Positions 41,311 through 51,298 of a DNA stretch of 64,000 nucleotides are shown in pieces. The DNA lies in contig JADGOZ010000132.1 of assembly GCA_017882705.1 (NCBI GenBank), positions 1 through 64,000 on the forward strand. Reading direction: 5' to 3'. Each line of letters opens with the position of its first letter. The first letter of the stretch is position 1. Position numbers and translations under genes: made by a program. This DNA is from Candidatus Nanopelagicales bacterium. GTDB taxonomy: Bacteria > Actinomycetota > Actinomycetes > S36-B12 > CAIYMF01. The notes under the pieces were generated by a model, which saw only the letters and a list, made by a program, of their open reading frames with translations, was not told the origin of the DNA and did not search any database.

Positions 41311-43020
41311 TCAGTGCGACTCGCGGGTCACCTGGTCGCCGCTGCTGCCGACGAGGAAGTCGAGGTCCGCGCCCGTGTCGGCCTGCTGCACGTGGTCGAC
41401 GTAGAGCCGCTCCCAGCCGCGGGTCGGTGCGGCGTAGCGAGCGCCCGCCTGCTCCGACGGCTGTCGAGCTGCCCACTCCGCGGCGGGCACGTCGACGTCG
41501 AGGCGCCGGGCCGGCACGTCGAGCACCACGACGTCGCCCTCGCGCAGCAGCGCCAGCGGCCCCCCGGCCGCCGACTCCGGCGCGACGTGCAGCACGACCG
41601 TGCCGTACGCCGTGCCGCTCATCCGGGCGTCGCTGATGCGGACCAGGTCCCGCACGCCGCGCTCGAGCAGCTTCTTCGGCAGCGGCATGTTGGCCACCTC
41701 GGGCATGCCCGGGTATCCCTTCGGGCCGCAGCCCCGAAGGACGAGCACGCTGTCGACGTCGACGTCGAGGTCCGGGTCGTCGATGCGCGCGCGCAGGTCC
41801 TCCACGCTGTCGAACACGACCGCACGCCCGCGGTGCTTCAGCAGGTGCGGTGACGCGGCCGCGATCTTCAGCACCGCGCCGTCGGGCGCGAGATCGCCTC
41901 GCAGCACAGCGATCCCGGCGTCGGCGATGATCGGGGCCGTCCGAGGGCGGATCACCGCCTGGTCCCAGGTGTGCGCGTCGTCGAGGTAGGAGACGAGCGG
42001 GCTCCCCGTCACCGTGATCGCGTCGGGGTCGAGCAGGTCGGCCACCTGGTGGAGCACCGCGAGCACCCCACCGGCGCGGTGCAGGTCCTCCATGAGGAAC
42101 TCCCCCGCCGGCTGCAGGTCGACGAGCAGCGGGACACCCGATCCCGTGCGGTCGAAGTCCTCGAGCGTGAGGTCGACCCCGAGCCTCCCCGCGATCGCGA
42201 GCAGGTGGACGACCGCGTTGGTGGAGCCGCCGAACGCGGCGAGCGCGACGATCGCGTTGAGGAACGACCCGCGGGTCATGACCTGGCTCGGGCGGCGGTC
42301 GTCGGCGACGAGCTGCACCGCGAGGCGGCCGGTGGTCTGCGCCTGCTCGAGGAGCCGGCTGTCCGGGGCCGGCGTACCCGCGATCCCGGGGAGCGTCATG
42401 CCGAGGGCCTCGGCCATGACGGCCATCGTCGACGCGGTGCCCATCGTGTTGCAGTGACCCTTGCTGCGGATCATCGACGACTCCGAGCGCAGGAAGTCCT
42501 CCTCGGAGAGCTCTCCCGCGCGTACCTCCTCCGACAGCCGCCAGACGTCGGTGCCGCAGCCGAGCGCGACGCCGCGGAACGTGCCGGTGAGCATGGGGCC
42601 ACCGGGTACGACGACAGCGGGCAGGTCGACGGACGACGCCGCCATGAGCAGCGACGGGATCGTCTTGTCGCAGCCGCCGAGCAGCACCACGCCGTCGATC
42701 GGGTTCGCGCGCAGCATCTCCTCGATCGACATCGCGGCGAGGTTGCGCCAGAGCATCGCGGTGGGTTTGACCTGCGTCTCGCCGAGCGACATCACCGGCA
42801 GCTCCAGCGGGATGCCGCCGGCCTCCCAGATGCCCTGCTTCACCGACTGCGCGACCTCGGTGAGGTGGGAGTTGCACGGCGTGAGGTCCGAGGCGGTGTT
42901 CGCGACCACGATGTGCGGCCGGCCGTCGAACGCGTCGGAGGGCAGGCCGCGACGCATCCACGCGCGGTGGATGTAGGAGTTGCGGTCGGTGCCGGCGTAC
43001 CACTCCTGGCTGCGCGTCAT
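41311..43020 (-). CDS. IlvD/Edd family dehydratase (sugar-acid dehydratase type)
   Basis: NTASDLTPCNSHL, LGGCDKTIPSLLMAA, GCGPKGYPGMPEV. Confidence 0.92.
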   Translation of the reverse strand: MTRSQEWYAGTDRNSYIHRAWMRRGLPSDAFDGRPHIVVANTASDLTPCNSHLTEVAQSVKQGIWEAGGIPLELPVMSLGETQVKPTAMLWRNLAAMSIEEMLRANPIDGVVLLGGCDKTIPSLLMAASSVDLPAVVVPGGPMLTGTFRGVALGCGTDVWRLSEEVRAGELSEEDFLRSESSMIRSKGHCNTMGTASTMAVMAEALGMTLPGIAGTPAPDSRLLEQAQTTGRLAVQLVADDRRPSQVMTRGSFLNAIVALAAFGGSTNAVVHLLAIAGRLGVDLTLEDFDRTGSGVPLLVDLQPAGEFLMEDLHRAGGVLAVLHQVADLLDPDAITVTGSPLVSYLDDAHTWDQAVIRPRTAPIIADAGIAVLRGDLAPDGAVLKIAAASPHLLKHRGRAVVFDSVEDLRARIDDPDLDVDVDSVLVLRGCGPKGYPGMPEVANMPLPKKLLERGVRDLVRISDARMSGTAYGTVVLHVAPESAAGGPLALLREGDVVVLDVPARRLDVDVPAAEWAARQPSEQAGARYAAPTRGWERLYVDHVQQADTGADLDFLVGSSGDQVTRESH

Positions 43021-43090
43021 GGGGCCCTGACTCCGTCGCGTGCGTGGTCCTCTAGCCTCGGAGCATGGAGCGTACTCGGGCGCGTCGGAC

Positions 43091-44032
43091 GTGACCGACT
43101 ACGTCGCGAGGCTCGCGAGCGCGACCCAGCACGAGCTGTCCGAGGGACCTCGTTGGGACGACGCCACGTCTACCGTGTCGTGGGTCGACATCGTGCAGGG
43201 ACGCGTCTATCGGGGCACGGTCGACGACGACGGCGTCACCGGTGAGCGCGTCCTGGACCTGCCCGACACCGTGGGGGCAGCCGTGCCGGCGTCCGACGGC
43301 GGGCTCCTGGTCGCGGCGCACGACCGGCTGGTCCATGTGGCCCCCGACGGCTCGCGCGACGTCTCCGCGCCAGTGGTCGACCGCAGCCTGCAGCTGCGGC
43401 TCAACGACGCGGCCGTCGATCCCGCGGGTCGCCTGCTCGTCGGCAGCCTGGCCCTCGACCATCGTGCCGGCGCGGCCGCGCTGTTCCGCCTCGAGCCCGA
43501 CGGCACGACCACCCCGCTGCGCGACGGACTCAACCTCGCCAACGGCATCGGCTGGTCGCCGGACGGCACGACGATCTACCTCAACGACAGCGTCCCCGGC
43601 ACGGTGTGGGCCGCCGACTACGACGTCAGCTCGGGCGAGCCCGCCGCCTGGCGGCCCTTCGTGACCCACCTGCACGGCGCGCCCGACGGGCTCGTCGTCG
43701 ACGCCGACGGGTGCGTGTGGGTCGCGGAGTGGAACGGCTCGCGCGTCACATGCTTCTCTCCCGAGGGCGAGGTGCGCCACGTCGTCCAGGTGCCCGTCCC
43801 CCACGTCACGGCGGTCTCGTTCGTCGGCCCGCGGCGCGATCGCCTGCTCATCACGTCGGCGCGCGACGAGCTCGAGCCCGACCGTCGGGCGCAGTTCCCG
43901 CTGTCCGGACGGCTCTTCCTCGCCGACGTCGACGCCGTCGGGCTCCCGACCTCCCGCTGGACCGTCGCCGTCGACCGCGTCGGCTGGACCCACGTGACCG
44001 ACCCGCACCCCGACGAAGCGGAGACACCATGA
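43091..44032 (+). CDS. SMP-30/gluconolactonase family protein
   Basis: EGPRWDDATSTVSWVDI, RLNDAAVDPAGRLLVGS, NGIGWSPDGTTIYLNDS. Confidence 0.92.
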   Translation: MTDYVARLASATQHELSEGPRWDDATSTVSWVDIVQGRVYRGTVDDDGVTGERVLDLPDTVGAAVPASDGGLLVAAHDRLVHVAPDGSRDVSAPVVDRSLQLRLNDAAVDPAGRLLVGSLALDHRAGAAALFRLEPDGTTTPLRDGLNLANGIGWSPDGTTIYLNDSVPGTVWAADYDVSSGEPAAWRPFVTHLHGAPDGLVVDADGCVWVAEWNGSRVTCFSPEGEVRHVVQVPVPHVTAVSFVGPRRDRLLITSARDELEPDRRAQFPLSGRLFLADVDAVGLPTSRWTVAVDRVGWTHVTDPHPDEAETP

Positions 44033-44889
44033 AGCTCATGAGGATCGGCGAGACCGGCGCCGAGCGGACGGCGGTGCTCATCGGCGAGGGGACCTACGTC
44101 GACGTGTCCGACGTGGCACCGGCGTACGACGAGGCCTTCTTCGGCTCGGGCGGGATCGCCGGGCTCCGCGGCGTGGTGCTCGAGCGCGTCGCGCAGGGCG
44201 ACGTGCACGAGATCGGCGCGCAGCGCATCGGCAGCCCGATCGCCCGCCCGCACCAGGTGCTGTGCATCGGGCTGAACTACAGCGACCACGCGCTCGAGAC
44301 CGGGCAGGCCGTCCCGGACGAGCCGATCCTGTTCACGAAGTCGCCCAACACCGTCGTCGGGCCGGACGACACCGTGCTCATCCCGCACGGGTCGGAGAAG
44401 ACCGACTGGGAGGTCGAGCTCGGCATCGTGATCGGCACGCGCTGCCGCTACCTCGCCGACGAGGCCGAGGCCGCTGCGCACATCGCGGGCTACGTCCTCG
44501 TCAACGACGTCAGCGAGCGCGCTTTCCAGATGGAGCGCGGCGGGCAGTGGAGCAAGGGCAAGTCGGCCGAGACGTTCAACCCGTGCGGCCCGTGGCTGGT
44601 CACGCCGGACGAGATCCACGACGTTCTCGCGCTGCCGATGTGGCTCGACGTCAACGGCGTACGCCGGCAGACCGGGTCCACCGGCACGATGATCTTCTCG
44701 CCGGCCTTCCTCGTGCACTACCTCAGCCAGTTCATGGTGCTCGAGCCCGGCGACCTCATCAACACGGGCACGCCCCCCGGTGTCGGGCTCGGCATGAAGC
44801 CGCCGCTCTACCTCGCCCCGGGCGACGTGATGGAGCTGGGCATCGAGGGCCTCGGCACGCAGCGCCAGCAGCTCGCGGCCGCGCCGTGA
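44029..44889 (+). CDS. Fumarylacetoacetate hydrolase family protein
   Basis: VLCIGLNYSDHALE, WEVELGIVIGTRCRYL, GDLINTGTPPGVGLG; ATGA overlap with upstream gene. Confidence 0.93.
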   Translation: MKLMRIGETGAERTAVLIGEGTYVDVSDVAPAYDEAFFGSGGIAGLRGVVLERVAQGDVHEIGAQRIGSPIARPHQVLCIGLNYSDHALETGQAVPDEPILFTKSPNTVVGPDDTVLIPHGSEKTDWEVELGIVIGTRCRYLADEAEAAAHIAGYVLVNDVSERAFQMERGGQWSKGKSAETFNPCGPWLVTPDEIHDVLALPMWLDVNGVRRQTGSTGTMIFSPAFLVHYLSQFMVLEPGDLINTGTPPGVGLGMKPPLYLAPGDVMELGIEGLGTQRQQLAAAP

Positions 44890-44902
44890 CGAGCTGCGCA
44901 CG

Positions 44903-45916
44903 ATGAGGGCGTTCGTCGTCGCGGGTCCGCGCGAGTCAGCCGTGATCGAGGTCGACGCACCGGTGGCCGCCGCGGGACAGGTCGTCGTCGACGTTCACCG
45001 CGCGGGGATCTGCGGCACCGACGTCGAGTTCTTCAGCGGTGAGATGGCCTATCTCCACCAGGGCCACGCGCACTTCCCGCTGCGGCTCGGCCACGAGTGG
45101 ATGGGCGTCGTGAGCTCGGTCGGCGTCGGCGTCGACCCGACGTGGGTCGGGCGACGCGTCACCGGCGACACGATGCTCGGTTGCGGCCGCTGCCGGCTGT
45201 GCCTGACCGGCCGCCAGCACGTGTGCCACGACCGTTTCGAGATCGGCATCCGCGGCGGCTGGCCGGGCGCGCTCGCCGAGCAGCTCCCGGTGCCGGTCAC
45301 GGCGCTGCACGCGCTCCCCGACTCCGTCGACGACACCGCGGGCGCCCTGGTCGAGCCGGGCGGCAATGCGATGCGCTCCGTGCGCGCCGCCGGGCTCGAG
45401 CCGGGGGCGCCCGTCCTCGTCCTCGGACCGGGCACGATCGGGCTGCTCACCGCGCTGATCGCCGCGGCCGACGGGCTCGAGGTCCATCTCGCGGGGCGCC
45501 GACAGGCCTCGCTCGACTTCGCACGAGGCATCGGCGTAGCACACACCTGGACGTTGGACGCGCTGCCCGACGTGCCGTTCGACGCGATCATCGACTGCAC
45601 GTCCGGCGTCGACATCCCGGCGCAGGCGGTGCAGCGCGTCGAGCCCGGCGGTCGCGTCGTTCTCGTCGGCCTGTCCGGCTCGCCGAGCCTCATCGACACC
45701 CGCGACCTCGCCCTCAAGGACGTCACGGCCGTCGGGATCCTCAGTGCCTCGCCCGGACTGGCGGAGACGATCGCCCACTACGCCGACGGCCGCGTCGACC
45801 CGCGTCCGATCGTCGGCGGCACCGTCGGGCTCGACCAGGTCGGCGCCGCCCTTGCGGGAGAGCCGATCCCGGGCGTCTCCATCGGCCCGAAGATCCACAT
45901 CGACCCGCGCACGTGA
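44903..45916 (+). CDS. Zinc-dependent alcohol dehydrogenase
   Basis: GICGTDVEFF, LGHEWMGVV, CGRCRLCLTGRQHVC. Confidence 0.92.
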   Translation: MRAFVVAGPRESAVIEVDAPVAAAGQVVVDVHRAGICGTDVEFFSGEMAYLHQGHAHFPLRLGHEWMGVVSSVGVGVDPTWVGRRVTGDTMLGCGRCRLCLTGRQHVCHDRFEIGIRGGWPGALAEQLPVPVTALHALPDSVDDTAGALVEPGGNAMRSVRAAGLEPGAPVLVLGPGTIGLLTALIAAADGLEVHLAGRRQASLDFARGIGVAHTWTLDALPDVPFDAIIDCTSGVDIPAQAVQRVEPGGRVVLVGLSGSPSLIDTRDLALKDVTAVGILSASPGLAETIAHYADGRVDPRPIVGGTVGLDQVGAALAGEPIPGVSIGPKIHIDPRT

Positions 45917-45929
45917 GCGAGGAGCAGCG

Positions 45930-46676
45930 ATGAACGACTACGACGGGCTCGTCGTCCTGGTGACCGGCGGTGCCAGCGGGATCGGCGCGGCCGTCGTACG
46001 GCTGGTTCACTCGCGCGGGGCGACCGTGGCGGTTCTGGACCGCGACGTGACCGACGCCGACGGCGTCGCGCTCTCGTTCGCGTGCGACGTCACCGACTCC
46101 GCGGGAGTCGACGTCGCGGTCGCCGCCGTCGCCGAGCAGCTCGGACGGATCGACGTCGTCGTGAGCAATGCCGGGATCGGCGCGCAGGGCGACGTCGCGG
46201 CCAACGACGATGCCGAGTGGGCACGCGTGCTCGACGTGAACGTGGTGGGCATGGCGCGCGTCGTACGCGCTGCGCTGCCCCACCTGAGGCGCTCGCCGCA
46301 CGCCGCCGTCGTGCTCACCTCGTCGGTGCTGGCCGTGATCGGTGCTCCGAACCGTGCGCTCTACTCCGCCACGAAGGGAGCCGTGCTCGCGCTCGGCCTC
46401 GCCATGGCGGCGGACCACGTCGGTGAGGGCATCCGCGTCAACGTCGTGCTCCCCGGCACCGCCGACACCCCGTGGATCGGCCGCCTGCTCGAGACGGCCG
46501 ACGACCCCGAGGCAGCACTGACGCAGCTGCGTGACCGCCAGCCGCTCGGCCGCCTCGTCTCCCCCGACGAGGTCGCGAACGCCATCGCCTACCTCGGCTC
46601 CCCGCTGTCGGGCTCCACCACCGGGACCGTCCTGACGGTCGACGGCGGCTTCACCGGCCTGCGGCTCCCCCGCTAG
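45930..46676 (+). CDS. SDR family oxidoreductase
   Basis: VTGGASGIGAAV, VSNAGIG, YSATKGAV. Confidence 0.93.
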   Translation: MNDYDGLVVLVTGGASGIGAAVVRLVHSRGATVAVLDRDVTDADGVALSFACDVTDSAGVDVAVAAVAEQLGRIDVVVSNAGIGAQGDVAANDDAEWARVLDVNVVGMARVVRAALPHLRRSPHAAVVLTSSVLAVIGAPNRALYSATKGAVLALGLAMAADHVGEGIRVNVVLPGTADTPWIGRLLETADDPEAALTQLRDRQPLGRLVSPDEVANAIAYLGSPLSGSTTGTVLTVDGGFTGLRLPR

Positions 46677-46861
46677 CTCCGCTCAGCGCCGGGCGTGACC
46701 TGCTGCTGCGCCTGCGTGCACGCCTTCGGCGACGCGGCGGAGGTCACCGACGAGGACGTCCCTCCAGCGCCACCACAGCCCGCCAGCGCCAGAACGGCGG
46801 GGACCACAGCGAGACTCACTCGAGCGACGAACCTGTGCCGAATGCCTCGCACGACACTCAC
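46673..46861 (-). CDS. Small putative lipoprotein
   Basis: Signal peptide with lipobox LALAGC. Confidence 0.5.
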   Translation of the reverse strand: MSVVRGIRHRFVARVSLAVVPAVLALAGCGGAGGTSSSVTSAASPKACTQAQQQVTPGAERS

Positions 46862-47078
46862 CTCCCGGCCGCCACGTCTGCAGCCAGGGCTACGCCACCC
46901 TGGGCGGCCACCTGCAGGCGAGGACCGAGCCGGGCGCGAGTCGCGACCGTGAACCGTGGAACGCGGAAGTCACCGGATGCCGGTTCGTGCGCGACCCCGA
47001 CCAGGTGCGCGCGCACGAGGGCGCAGGGACGCGCCCGGTCCCGGTTGCGGGAGAGGCGACGTGGGAGAGACTCGTCCC

Positions 47079-47582
47079 ATGTCCTCGGTGCAGACCCTGT
47101 TCGACCTGAGCTACACGAACCCGCGCGGCGAGACGGTCGCGCTCCAGCAGTACGCCGGCCGTCCTGTGCTGGTCGTCAACACCGCCAGCAAGTGCGGGCT
47201 GACCCCGCAGTACGAGGCGCTGCAGCAGCTCCACGAGGACTACGCCGACCGCGGGCTCGTCGTCCTCGGGTTCCCGTGCGACCAGTTCGCGCACCAGGAG
47301 CCTGGTGACGACGCCGCGATCGAGCAGTTCTGCACGATCAGCTACGGCGTCACCTTCCCGCTGTCGACCAAGGTCGACGTGAACGGCAAGGGCACCGACC
47401 CGGTCTTCACCTTTCTCAAGGACAGGACCGGTGGCTTGCTCGGCTCGACGATCAAGTGGAACTTCACCAAGTTCCTCGTCGCGCCGGACGGCACGACCGT
47501 CACCCGCTTCTCCCCGACCACCAAGCCGGAGACGATGCGCGTCAGCATCGAACCGTTCCTGAACGCGGCGAACGCCGGCTAG
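47079..47582 (+). CDS. Glutathione peroxidase family protein
   Basis: VLVVNTASKCGLTPQYEAL, LGFPCDQFAHQEPG, IKWNFTKFLV. Confidence 0.94.
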   Translation: MSSVQTLFDLSYTNPRGETVALQQYAGRPVLVVNTASKCGLTPQYEALQQLHEDYADRGLVVLGFPCDQFAHQEPGDDAAIEQFCTISYGVTFPLSTKVDVNGKGTDPVFTFLKDRTGGLLGSTIKWNFTKFLVAPDGTTVTRFSPTTKPETMRVSIEPFLNAANAG

Positions 47583-47704
47583 GAGGGCGTGCCTCGATCG
47601 TCAGCCCTGGAGCGTCCACACGCCGTCGACGCCTTCCCTGCCGTTCGGTGGACCAGCCGGGGTGAGCCGCGCCCCTCAGTGCGATGTCGTCACCCAGTCG
47701 CCGG

Positions 47705-48049
47705 CTACGGCTTGAAGCGGCGCACCTCCTGCGGCCAGCCGCACGCGACCGCGACCTTGCCGGCCCACTCCCGGGCGGCCGCCTCGTCGGGCACGTCGAC
47801 GACGGTGAGGCCGCCCAGCCACTCCTTGCTCTCGATGAAGGGCCCGTCGGTGATGAGCAGGTCGCCGCTGGTCGCGTCGGCGCTGAAGGCCGTCTCGATC
47901 TCCTCCTCCAGACCCCCGGCGAACACGTAGACGCCCGCATCCTTCATCTCCTGCACCACCGCCCGCGCGAGCGGCCCGCGGCTGCCGAACCACTCCGCAG
48001 GGTGGTCGCCCACCCACTGCTGGTTGAAGTAGATGAGGTACTCGGCCAT
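47705..48049 (-). CDS. YCII-related protein
   Basis: MAEYLIYFNQQWVGDH..LLITDGPFIESKEWLGGLTVVDVPDEAAAREWA. Confidence 0.85.
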   Translation of the reverse strand: MAEYLIYFNQQWVGDHPAEWFGSRGPLARAVVQEMKDAGVYVFAGGLEEEIETAFSADATSGDLLITDGPFIESKEWLGGLTVVDVPDEAAAREWAGKVAVACGWPQEVRRFKP

Positions 48050-48218
48050 GACTGCTCCTCCGGCTCCGGCGGGTGGTACGGGGTCCCCGCCCTCACATCC
48101 TGCCCGAACGGCGACACGTGGAATCGACACCATGCTGCCCCGGCTGATGCGGAACCGGCTGCCTCTACAGCAGCTGCGGCAGCATGACCGGGGGTGGCGC
48201 GTCTGGAAGGGTGTCACC

Positions 48219-49163
48219 ATGCGGATCGCCATCCTCGACGACCTCGAGCGCGTCGCCCTCGAGTCTGCCGACTGGTCGACCCTCGGCGCCGACGACGTCG
48301 TCGCGCTCGACCGTCACGTCGACGACCACGACGAGCTCGTCGCGATCCTCGAGCCCTACGACGTGCTCGTGGTCCAACGCGAGCGCACGCCGTTCCCCCG
48401 CGCCCTGCTCGAGCGCCTGCCGAACCTGCGTCTGCTCGTGACGACCGGCTTCCGCAACGCCTCGCTGGACCTCACCGCCTGCACCGACCTCGGGATCACC
48501 GTCTGCAACACCGGCGGCGACGGTCAGCCGGTCGTCGAGATGACCTGGGCACTGATCCTCGCCGCGCTGCGGGACCTGCCGCGTCACGCCGACGCCATGC
48601 GCGCAGGGACGTGGGAGCAGGTCGCCGGGAGGTCGCTCGAGGGCTCGACGCTCGGGCTCGTCGGGCTCGGCAAGACCGGTGCGCGGATGGCCGAGATCGC
48701 CCACGCGTTCCGGATGAACGTCGTCGCGTGGAGCACGAACCTCACCACCGAGCGGGCCGAGTCGAACGGCGCTCGCCTGGTCGGCAAGCGCGAGCTCTTC
48801 GAGGTCTCCGACGTCGTCTCGATCCACGTGCAGCTCTCCGACCGCACCCGTGGGCTCGTCGGCGCCGACGAGCTGCGCGCGATGCGGCCCGACGCCTGGC
48901 TCGTCAACACGAGCCGTGGCCCCGTCGTCGACGAGCCCGCGCTCCTGACGGCGGTGCGCGAGAGCTGGATCGCGGGCGCCGCGCTCGACGTCTACGGCAC
49001 CGAGCCGCTGCCGACCGACCACGAGCTGCGCTCGCTGCCGAACACGATCCTCACCCCGCACGCCGGATACGCGACCCGAGAGAACTACCGCGACTGGTAC
49101 GCCTCAGCCGTCGAGGTCATCGCCGCCCACGCCGCCGGGGCTCCGATCCGCGTCCTCGCCTGA
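48219..49163 (+). CDS. D-2-hydroxyacid dehydrogenase family protein
   Basis: STLGLVGLGKTGARMAEIA, VNTSRGPVVDEPAL. Confidence 0.92.
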   Translation: MRIAILDDLERVALESADWSTLGADDVVALDRHVDDHDELVAILEPYDVLVVQRERTPFPRALLERLPNLRLLVTTGFRNASLDLTACTDLGITVCNTGGDGQPVVEMTWALILAALRDLPRHADAMRAGTWEQVAGRSLEGSTLGLVGLGKTGARMAEIAHAFRMNVVAWSTNLTTERAESNGARLVGKRELFEVSDVVSIHVQLSDRTRGLVGADELRAMRPDAWLVNTSRGPVVDEPALLTAVRESWIAGAALDVYGTEPLPTDHELRSLPNTILTPHAGYATRENYRDWYASAVEVIAAHAAGAPIRVLA

Positions 49164-49168
49164 CGGCC

Positions 49169-50680
49169 TCAGCGCGCCGCTCCCGCGAGCTCGCTGATCC
49201 GTGCCGCGGCGAGGCCCAGCGGGAGCGCCGCCGCGGGCTGGATGCTGCCGTCGGACGCGAGCCTCGTCACGAGGTCTGCGAGCTCGCGCGCCCGCTTGTC
49301 CGCCGGCTTCCCCTTGCCGGTGTCGAGTGCGCCCAGCACGTCGTCCGCGCCGGCGATCAACCGCTCCGCGGACCGCGCGTCGACCAACGCACGGCGCTGA
49401 GCGGTGCCCACGACGGTCTGGAAGGCCGCGACCGCCTCGGCAACCGTGGCCGAGCCGGGAACCGCGATACCCGAAGGGGACGGTGCGGTCGGCGAGGCCG
49501 TCGGCGGCGGGACGGACACTGGCGAGCGCGACGGCGTGCTGAGCGCCTCGGGTGCCGGGCCGCTCGTGCGACTGCTCATGAACGCGGCCGTGACGGCGAA
49601 AGCGATCACGGCCACGGCCACGACCAGCGCCGCAGCCGCCATCCACCGACCGAGGCGACCGTCGGCGGTCGACGTGGGCGAGGGACGGTCCGGCGGCTCC
49701 GCGGGGACGACCAGCGTCTGCGCCAGCAGGTCCGACCCGTCGATCGGGAGCACCCTCGTCTCGGCGGGGCGCGCAGTCGTCACCGAGAGCAGCGCATGAC
49801 GGGCCGCAGCCGCGCCGGCCGGACGATCGGCGGGATCCTTCGCGAGCAGGTGGGCGACGACCCGATCCACGTCGGCCCCGACGTCCGGACGGCTCGAGGA
49901 CGGGACCGGCGGCACGTCGTGGATGTGCTGGTAGAGCATCGCGACAGGCGACTCGGCCGCGAACGGCGGGGAGCCGGTGAGCATCTCCGTCAGGACGCAG
50001 CCGACGGCGTAGAGGTCCGACTGAGGCCCCGCATCACCGCCGGCGGCCTGCTCGGGCGCGATGTACGCGGGCGTCCCGATCAGGGTCGAGACCTGGGTCA
50101 GCGCCGTGAGACCCTCGGCGCGCGCGATTCCGAAGTCGAAGACCTGCGTCCGCCCTCCGTCACCGATGAGGATGTTGCCCGGCTTGATGTCGCGGTGCAC
50201 GATGCCGGCGCGGTGCGCCGCGTCGAGCGCGTCGCAGACGTCGGCAGCGATCCCGATCGCCTGGTCGACCGGCAGCGGTCCGTCGGCGCGGAGCACCTCG
50301 TGCAGGGTCCGGCCGTGCACGACCTCCATGACGAGGTACGCCGTCCCCTCGTCGACGCCCGCGTCGAACGTCGTGACCACGCCGGGATGCGACAGCCTCG
50401 CGGCGTGGAGCGCCTCGCGCGTGAACCGTGCGCGGAAGACCGGATCGGCGGCGTACTGGTCGCGCAGGACCTTGACCGCGACCTCGCGGTCGAGCACCCG
50501 GTCGGTCGCGAGCCACACGACGGCCATCCCACCGGAGCCCAGGACGCGTAGGAGCTCGTAGCGACCGCCCAGCACCGCGACCGCGTGCGCGGTCGTCGAC
50601 GGAGCGGTCGGATCGTCCTGCGACGAGGTCACACGCTGCTCTCCCTGGCTGGGGGGGCCGTCCGGACTGCCGGCGCGCAT
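49169..50680 (-). CDS. Membrane serine/threonine protein kinase
   Basis: GSGGMAVVWLATD, VHRDIKPGNILI, DFGIARAEG, one TM segment. Confidence 0.95.
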   Translation of the reverse strand: MRAGSPDGPPSQGEQRVTSSQDDPTAPSTTAHAVAVLGGRYELLRVLGSGGMAVVWLATDRVLDREVAVKVLRDQYAADPVFRARFTREALHAARLSHPGVVTTFDAGVDEGTAYLVMEVVHGRTLHEVLRADGPLPVDQAIGIAADVCDALDAAHRAGIVHRDIKPGNILIGDGGRTQVFDFGIARAEGLTALTQVSTLIGTPAYIAPEQAAGGDAGPQSDLYAVGCVLTEMLTGSPPFAAESPVAMLYQHIHDVPPVPSSSRPDVGADVDRVVAHLLAKDPADRPAGAAAARHALLSVTTARPAETRVLPIDGSDLLAQTLVVPAEPPDRPSPTSTADGRLGRWMAAAALVVAVAVIAFAVTAAFMSSRTSGPAPEALSTPSRSPVSVPPPTASPTAPSPSGIAVPGSATVAEAVAAFQTVVGTAQRRALVDARSAERLIAGADDVLGALDTGKGKPADKRARELADLVTRLASDGSIQPAAALPLGLAAARISELAGAAR

Positions 50681-50784
50681 GACGGCTGCGCAGACCCGGC
50701 TCCCCCGACCCTACGTCCGCGCGGGACGCACACCGGACCGCCGTCGCGGCCGTCCACCCGCTGACCGGGTCGGAACGCCGCGGC

Positions 50785-51273
50785 TCACGCGGCGGGAAGG
50801 GTCCCCTCGTACGCCGCCTGCAGGGCCGCGGCGTCGAACTTCACCATCGCCAGCATCGCCTGGATCGCGCGGTTGCGACCGGAATCGTCCGGTCCGCCGA
50901 TCCACTCGTCGAGCCGCTCGGGGACCACCTGCCAGGTGATGCCGAACCGGTCGGTGATCCAGCCGCACTGACTGGCCTCACCACCGTCGAGGAAGGCGTC
51001 CCAGAAGCGGTCGATGTCGGCCTGCGTCGCGCACCGGACGACGAACGAGGTCGCCGGGGTGTGCTGGTAGATCGGACCGCCGTTCAGCGCCGTGAACGAC
51101 GTGCCGCGCAGCTCGAAGTCCACTGTCATGACGGTCCCCTCCTCGCCCGGCGTGTTCGGCGCGTAGCGCGCGACGCCGACGACGCGCGAGTCCTCGAAGA
51201 GATCGACGTAGAGCTGCGCGGCCTCCTCCGCCTGGGTGTCGAACCAGAGGAACGGGGTGATCGGGCTGCTCAT
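50785..51273 (-). CDS. VOC/PhnB-like family protein
   Basis: ITPFLWFDTQAEEAAQLYVDLFEDSRV..GWITDRFGITWQVVP. Confidence 0.9.
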   Translation of the reverse strand: MSSPITPFLWFDTQAEEAAQLYVDLFEDSRVVGVARYAPNTPGEEGTVMTVDFELRGTSFTALNGGPIYQHTPATSFVVRCATQADIDRFWDAFLDGGEASQCGWITDRFGITWQVVPERLDEWIGGPDDSGRNRAIQAMLAMVKFDAAALQAAYEGTLPAA

Positions 51274-51298
51274 CGCGGGCTCCTCCTGCGAGAAGGGG

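Noticed and set aside
41203-43245. Plus-strand ORFs over the IlvD/Edd dehydratase (216 and 424 aa)
   Set aside because: Shadow frames of a clearly conserved minus-strand enzyme.
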